Below, in pieces: positions 9,501 to 10,270 of a stretch of 10,270 bases of DNA. The stretch is taken from positions 1 to 10,270 of the forward strand of contig JBELAT010000076.1 in NCBI GenBank assembly GCA_049508565.1. Direction: 5' to 3'. Both the position numbers and the translations under genes were made by a program. The notes under the pieces are model-generated. The model was not told where the DNA came from. It ran no database searches and saw only the letters and a program-made list of their open reading frames with translations. This stretch comes from CAIRNS01 sp049508565 (GTDB lineage: Bacteria; Elusimicrobiota; Endomicrobiia; Endomicrobiales; CAIRNS01). The first letter of the stretch is position 1, and every line of letters starts with the position of its first letter.

Positions 9501-10270
9501 ATATTGAGCTGCTGAAGAATCGGGGAGCTAAGATATACTTAAAGTACAACGGGACTAATAAAGAAGAAGCATTGGTGTTTATACATACGTTCAAAGTTAA
9601 CGGTATTATATTCACTAATCCCGCTGCAGGTTCGTTAGCTGATGAAATAGCCGGGATGACGTTCGAAGAGGACGTGGTCATAGCAGCTGTTAACCCGCTA
9701 AGTGAAAGGGTGCGGCCCTATGTTACGATAACGCTGGGCGCATCGCTTCCCAGAAACATTAAGCCCGGCTCGATAGTTCACGTTCAGCTGAGCGAAGAAA
9801 TCCCCGAAGAGGCGATCAGCGCGATCGACCAGTTGTCGTCCTCTTGCATACTGGTTTTTGACCGTAAAGAGGTTATGGAAAAGGGCGTGCGGGATGCGAC
9901 CGGGGTGATGTACTATGGAGCACGTTTGTTCGGGCTGTTCCATTTGACTCCGCTTACTGACCAGGAGAAACGTGAGTTTCAACAGAGAGAGGCGGAGGGT
10001 CTTGAGCCGGCTATGTTCGAAGTGTCTCGTACCCGTGAACAAGACGTTACCAACATTATGTCCCGTAATTTTGATGCCATATCGAAGAACCGGTCCGTGG
10101 TGAACGCCATCCGTCTGCATGTCATGAGCGTCTCCGATAGGAATTTGCAAGACGTATACCTAGAAACGGTGGTAAAACGGTGGCGTGTGTGGAACGAACT
10201 TGCGAAAGCAGGAAAGCTGAGCGGCTTGGAAGATAAGCGGTTGGAAAAGATTCTGGCAGAAATGCTTACG
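2..10270 (+). CDS. Internal part of a giant multi-domain membrane protein (open at both ends)
   Basis: One frame runs without a stop through 3,423 codons. Neither the start nor the stop codon lies in the window, so the full protein is larger than 370 kDa by an unknown amount. Domains in order: helical region, PD-(D/E)XK nuclease-like domain (E189, D220, E233, K235), methyltransferase-like domain (about 782-1006), TM hairpin, GNAT acetyltransferase (about 1187-1360), two TM hairpins, mixed region, kinase-like domain (K2333, D2418, N2423, D2436), TM hairpin, second kinase-like domain, alpha/beta region. The folds read through in frame from end to end, which argues against a chance open frame or an assembly frameshift. 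Cysteine is very rare (seven residues). No neighbouring gene is visible, so operon context and regulation cannot be judged. Giant ORFs of this style are known from Omnitrophota; that link is inference. The substrate and overall role are unknown. The coding call is near certain; the function of the whole is not. Confidence 0.96.
542..910 (+). other. PD-(D/E)XK nuclease-like domain within the giant protein
   Basis: The segment has the signature of restriction-endonuclease-like folds. A helix carries GELKQAKLLEDEGFEI with E189. A strand follows with D218-I-D220, then, 12 residues after D220, a strand with Y-F-I-E233-C-K235. This is the D-x(n)-E-x-K core of Mrr-like, NERD-like and related nucleases, and all acidic and lysine positions expected for metal-dependent cleavage are present. 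A basic stretch (RYPPYARRINRI) follows and could contact nucleic acid. Known members cut DNA in restriction, repair and toxin systems. Here the domain sits inside a much longer chain, so its target is unknown. It could also be a non-cutting binding module that has kept the motif. The fold call rests on motif spacing and predicted secondary structure read by eye. Confidence 0.7.
1253..1366 (+). other. Flexible Pro/Gly/Ser/Ala-rich linker
   Basis: Residues 418-455 are rich in P, G, S, A, T and D (for example SGLTPTPSGGFDDASAPGAG) and have no predicted structure. The segment separates the nuclease-containing N-terminal part from the following helical unit. Such linkers mark module borders in large modular proteins. 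Nothing indicates a cleavage site, although a processing protease could act here. Confidence 0.7.
1439..2340 (+). other. Helical region with a possible degenerate zincin-like unit
   Basis: The first part (residues 480-560) has a short strand (HLFVNSLLV), a gap, and then a hydrophobic helix (RAELIFLLIHSQLSRQ). This is the order seen in zinc peptidases with a HExxH helix, but here H528 is followed by S529 and the second H is S532. If it derives from a zincin it cannot bind zinc in the usual way. The rest (about residues 560-780) is a series of amphipathic helices with many acidic and basic residues and no motif I recognise. It leads directly into the methyltransferase-like domain and may form a helical cap for it. 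The zincin reading is speculative. Confidence 0.3.
2345..3020 (+). other. Class I (SAM-dependent) methyltransferase-like domain
   Basis: A strand and turn, LVVID787-A-G789-A-S-D792-L-S, matches the SAM-binding motif I of class I methyltransferases, close to the DxGASDGxT variant, with L in place of the second conserved G. Near the middle is DDNTLAMVRLFN938FF, which fits the strand-4 region, followed by a helix (ISPDEFRTIMTRWGKKL) and the typical LxxGGxxIF turn and strand (G966-G967). A last strand pair (HYVIYHKV) closes the fold. Family members transfer methyl groups from S-adenosylmethionine to proteins, nucleic acids or small molecules; the acceptor cannot be read here. The loss of one motif I glycine and the long insert between motif I and strand 4 leave open whether SAM still binds. 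Confidence 0.62.
3083..3190 (+). other. Flexible Pro/Gly/Ser/Thr-rich linker before the first TM hairpin
   Basis: Residues 1028-1063 are rich in G, N, P, T and S (for example GNGPETGATPSTEAPS and SETPNGPS) with no predicted structure. They separate the methyltransferase-like domain from a basic, Trp-rich approach (RVAWWVVKREALWRVV) to the membrane hairpin. The composition resembles the linker at 1253-1366, so both probably mark borders between independent modules. Confidence 0.7.
3341..3505 (+). other. Transmembrane hairpin 1
   Basis: There are two hydrophobic stretches at about residues 1114-1137 and 1140-1162, separated by a short turn containing H and N (ALIHNLVL). Each is long enough to span a membrane. 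Trp and Lys flank the first (KMPWLG) and Arg, Asp and Lys follow the second (YLGRDK), as usual at a membrane border. A hairpin returns the chain to the same side, so the methyltransferase-like domain before it and the acetyltransferase after it would share a compartment. Confidence 0.75.
3560..4080 (+). other. GNAT-family N-acetyltransferase domain
   Basis: The domain shows the GNAT order. A first strand (NIELINC) is followed by two helices, then a strand pair around YMFVYRNEEGKIVGCGFLD. The core motif A strand LTELAVLPHY leads into the acetyl-CoA loop Q1297-R-A-G1300-I-G1302-K and helix ALWVKRMR. A later strand (SSYVIVPG) and helix (ERIIEAFNNLG) complete the fold. Q/R-x-x-G-x-G is the pyrophosphate-binding signature, so acetyl-CoA binding is likely intact. 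Known members acetylate amino groups of antibiotics, protein N-termini, lysines or small amines. The substrate here cannot be inferred. The domain lies between TM hairpins, which would place it next to a membrane, and its need for acetyl-CoA suggests a cytoplasmic setting. Confidence 0.85.
4391..4563 (+). other. Transmembrane hairpin 2
   Basis: There are two strongly hydrophobic stretches: residues 1466-1487 (starting FVAPLLGLALLGSIP) and about 1499-1521 (starting PVSAAIVLGVKVY). They are joined by a short loop with R, Y, R and W. They are followed by a basic, amphipathic segment (NKNTAKNVRKTV) that would lie on the inner face by the positive-inside rule. The stretch of about 65 residues to hairpin 3 is amphipathic, so hairpins 2 and 3 form a compact four-helix membrane unit. 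Confidence 0.8.
4760..4924 (+). other. Transmembrane hairpin 3
   Basis: A very hydrophobic run (VIIIGLIVIIPIVYF, about residues 1596-1618) is followed, after PQWQW, by a second run (VLPAVAIVPLVIEIYL, to residue 1641). Trp residues at the turn fit a membrane interface. The preceding segment (SFGARLKTF) is basic and the following one (LRLTTG) leads into amphipathic, Arg-rich helices (SDMQRALDRLIARAQ). This is the clearest membrane signal in the window. Confidence 0.85.
5150..5302 (+). other. Possible second degenerate zincin-like unit
   Basis: A short strand-like stretch (RKLFMSKDVI) is followed by a helix and then SELLRYH1754ILRRVI. The spacing strand - acidic/hydrophobic helix - His resembles that at 1439-1600 and at 6308-6440. 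None of the three has HExxH. If they share ancestry, they are inactive copies of a metallopeptidase-like fold, or simply a helical repeat of unknown type. The similarity was judged by eye and is weak. Confidence 0.2.
5558..5749 (+). other. Possible winged-helix-like domain
   Basis: About 64 residues run helix (YTVGEILSVMKGKM), helix (SATQFAEEF), helix (LPEEAAAMLEALKDMG) and then a two-strand wing (EVKSLVRGDGAVAYYRG). This is the order of winged helix-turn-helix folds, which bind DNA or mediate protein contacts. No charged recognition surface can be assigned with certainty. The segment just upstream (residues 1776-1850) is aromatic-rich, with WPVPSLDIMGWDYTRGMWML, and may pack on a membrane, but it is not clearly membrane spanning. 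Confidence 0.4.
5750..6900 (+). other. Mixed alpha/beta region of the giant protein, no recognised family
   Basis: About 385 residues without a family I recognise. A strand-rich piece (NRMIMLILPEG, then HHQMVVTGVNHEFSV) is followed by helices (IRQLYNRTSTVIENADENFL). Next comes a strand-helix unit, GSLVLRRDIGVDEAMRAIVLYVH2135INKH2139, which has HxxxH spacing but I instead of E after the first H, so it is not a standard zinc site. A short acidic loop (INVNGDGTVQF) and further helices lead up to the kinase-like domain. The length and alternating pattern suggest at least two folded modules. Confidence 0.35.
6905..7425 (+). other. Protein-kinase-like domain 1, catalytic residues in place
   Basis: The N-lobe has a glycine loop G2313-R-G2315-KFSVV, a KALK2333V strand with the ATP-anchoring lysine, and LREKRIL with E2350 as the likely helix-C glutamate. 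A hinge strand (ALLLEYVQGSTL) follows. The C-lobe has a catalytic loop D2418-L-S-V-I-N2423-IMID, which matches the HRD-x4-N layout with I in place of H, and then VRFFD2436-T-A in place of DFG. The K, E, D, N and D set is therefore complete. The short C-lobe is closer to RIO, Kdo or aminoglycoside kinase-like members than to full eukaryotic kinases. The substrate is unknown; phosphotransfer to a protein, lipid or small molecule are all possible. The need for ATP argues for a cytoplasmic position, on the sender or recipient side. Confidence 0.8.
7430..7681 (+). other. Spacer between kinase-like domain 1 and TM hairpin 4
   Basis: About 84 residues, polar and basic (GNRFRKMVRKISL), with an N/T/G-rich central part (NNEVTTQNGKGPG) that looks disordered. 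A helix (AEAMHLSQRY) and a basic approach (KWILRKEFLIRLL) to the membrane segment follow. No domain is recognised. Confidence 0.45.
7682..7880 (+). other. Transmembrane hairpin 4
   Basis: Hydrophobic stretches lie at about residues 2561-2590 (LPPIFMMMHF, then AVFGSLIVSSIPYAISGSL) and about 2603-2622 (SLVIAVGVVGFVIGVWTA). They are joined by a loop YVPGLSQ. The segment after it (AGKVQVRFDTRNIGETIKSL) is similar in layout to the one after hairpin 2 (SGVINKNTAKNVRKTV). This suggests that membrane hairpin plus following helix is a repeated unit in this protein. Confidence 0.75.
8180..8720 (+). other. Protein-kinase-like domain 2, degenerate (pseudokinase-like)
   Basis: The layout matches kinase-like domain 1. 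A glycine loop G2736-Y-G2738-LHAVV is followed by a KALK2758VLD strand, helix C with IE2770-E2771-Y, a hinge strand (AVLMEFVSG), a loop RIYD2848-HTGFV2853, and then RIFD2871-V-Q in place of DFG. The invariant Asn of the catalytic loop is replaced by V2853, and an extra stretch separates the loop from D2871. The lysine, glutamate and the two aspartates remain. ATP may still bind, but normal phosphotransfer is doubtful. Both kinase-like domains end in a similar helix (FAQVEMYL and RNLQLYLF), supporting an internal duplication. It could act as a regulator or scaffold for domain 1. Confidence 0.65.
8721..9420 (+). other. Unrecognised region after kinase-like domain 2
   Basis: About 230 residues. 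A helical part (APKVLEIFQARSVTIREAIAIYLFLEQ) is followed by a polar stretch and then a strand-rich piece (KGVYALIDNKVLTMYVDAK, KIIVFDYTRAGL) with a helix between (FAQRTSEVISMLKG). This could be a small alpha/beta domain. I see no catalytic motif. The segment contains a 7-base-pair inverted repeat at 8881-8898 that is more likely a chance feature of the coding sequence. Confidence 0.35.
9421..10270 (+). other. C-terminal alpha/beta region, possibly barrel-like, cut by the window end
   Basis: Strands and helices alternate: helix (NIELLKNRG), strand (AKIYLKY), helix (KEEALVFIHTF), strand (VNGIIFTN), helix (LADEIAGM), strand (DVVIAAV), strand (GSIVHVQLS), helix (EAISAIDQL), strand (SCILVFD). The NGIIF turn and regular beta-alpha repetition recall the second half of a TIM-barrel fold, but no catalytic or phosphate-binding motif is visible. 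From about residue 3300 the sequence becomes helical and charged (EKREFQQREAEG, then ELAKAGKLSGLEDKRLEK) and continues past the end. Confidence 0.35.

Noticed and set aside
9698..10150. A 150-codon open frame on the - strand, the longest complete one there
   Set aside because: It lies fully antisense to the continuous + strand frame, shows no recognisable domain, and is of a length expected by chance opposite a coding sequence.
1..10270. CRISPR arrays, tRNA, rRNA, insertion sequences, attachment sites
   Set aside because: No regularly spaced DNA repeats, no cloverleaf-like or rRNA-like segments and no transposase motifs were seen. The coding frame fills the entire window.

Overview
The window is a single uninterrupted reading frame. 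Frame 2 of the + strand stays open from base 2 to base 10270. That is 3,423 codons without a stop, and the frame runs off both ends. I could not support any other gene, RNA, intergenic gap, promoter or terminator on either strand. The window is therefore an internal slice of one giant gene, and neither its start nor its end is visible. Residue numbers below count from the first full codon (bases 2-4 = residue 1) and are not true protein numbers.

The organism is most likely a bacterium. There are no introns, base composition is moderate, and the domains are of prokaryotic type. Giant multi-domain ORFs with membrane segments and many weakly conserved enzyme modules are known from Candidatus Omnitrophota (formerly OP3), and this slice fits that pattern. 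This assignment is inference from architecture; no marker gene is present.

Layout, N- to C-terminal: a helix-rich stretch (2-520); a PD-(D/E)XK nuclease-like domain with its catalytic residues in place (542-910); a Pro/Gly/Ser-rich linker (1253-1366); a possible degenerate zincin-like unit followed by a helical stretch (1439-2340); a class I methyltransferase-like domain (2345-3020); a second flexible linker (3083-3190); a transmembrane (TM) hairpin (3341-3505); a GNAT acetyltransferase (3560-4080); two more TM hairpins (4391-4563 and 4760-4924); a long stretch of weakly recognisable modules including a possible winged helix (5150-6880); a protein-kinase-like domain with the key catalytic residues (6905-7425); a fourth TM hairpin (7682-7880); a second, degenerate kinase-like domain (8180-8720); and an alpha/beta C-terminal stretch (8750-10270).

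The recognisable modules could cut nucleic acid, methylate, acetylate and phosphorylate. They are joined in one chain and interrupted by paired membrane segments, so all soluble parts could sit on one side of a membrane. Such a chain resembles, in principle only, the multi-effector giant toxins of other bacteria. A role in predation, symbiosis or cell-cell interaction is a hypothesis; the sequence itself does not show targets.
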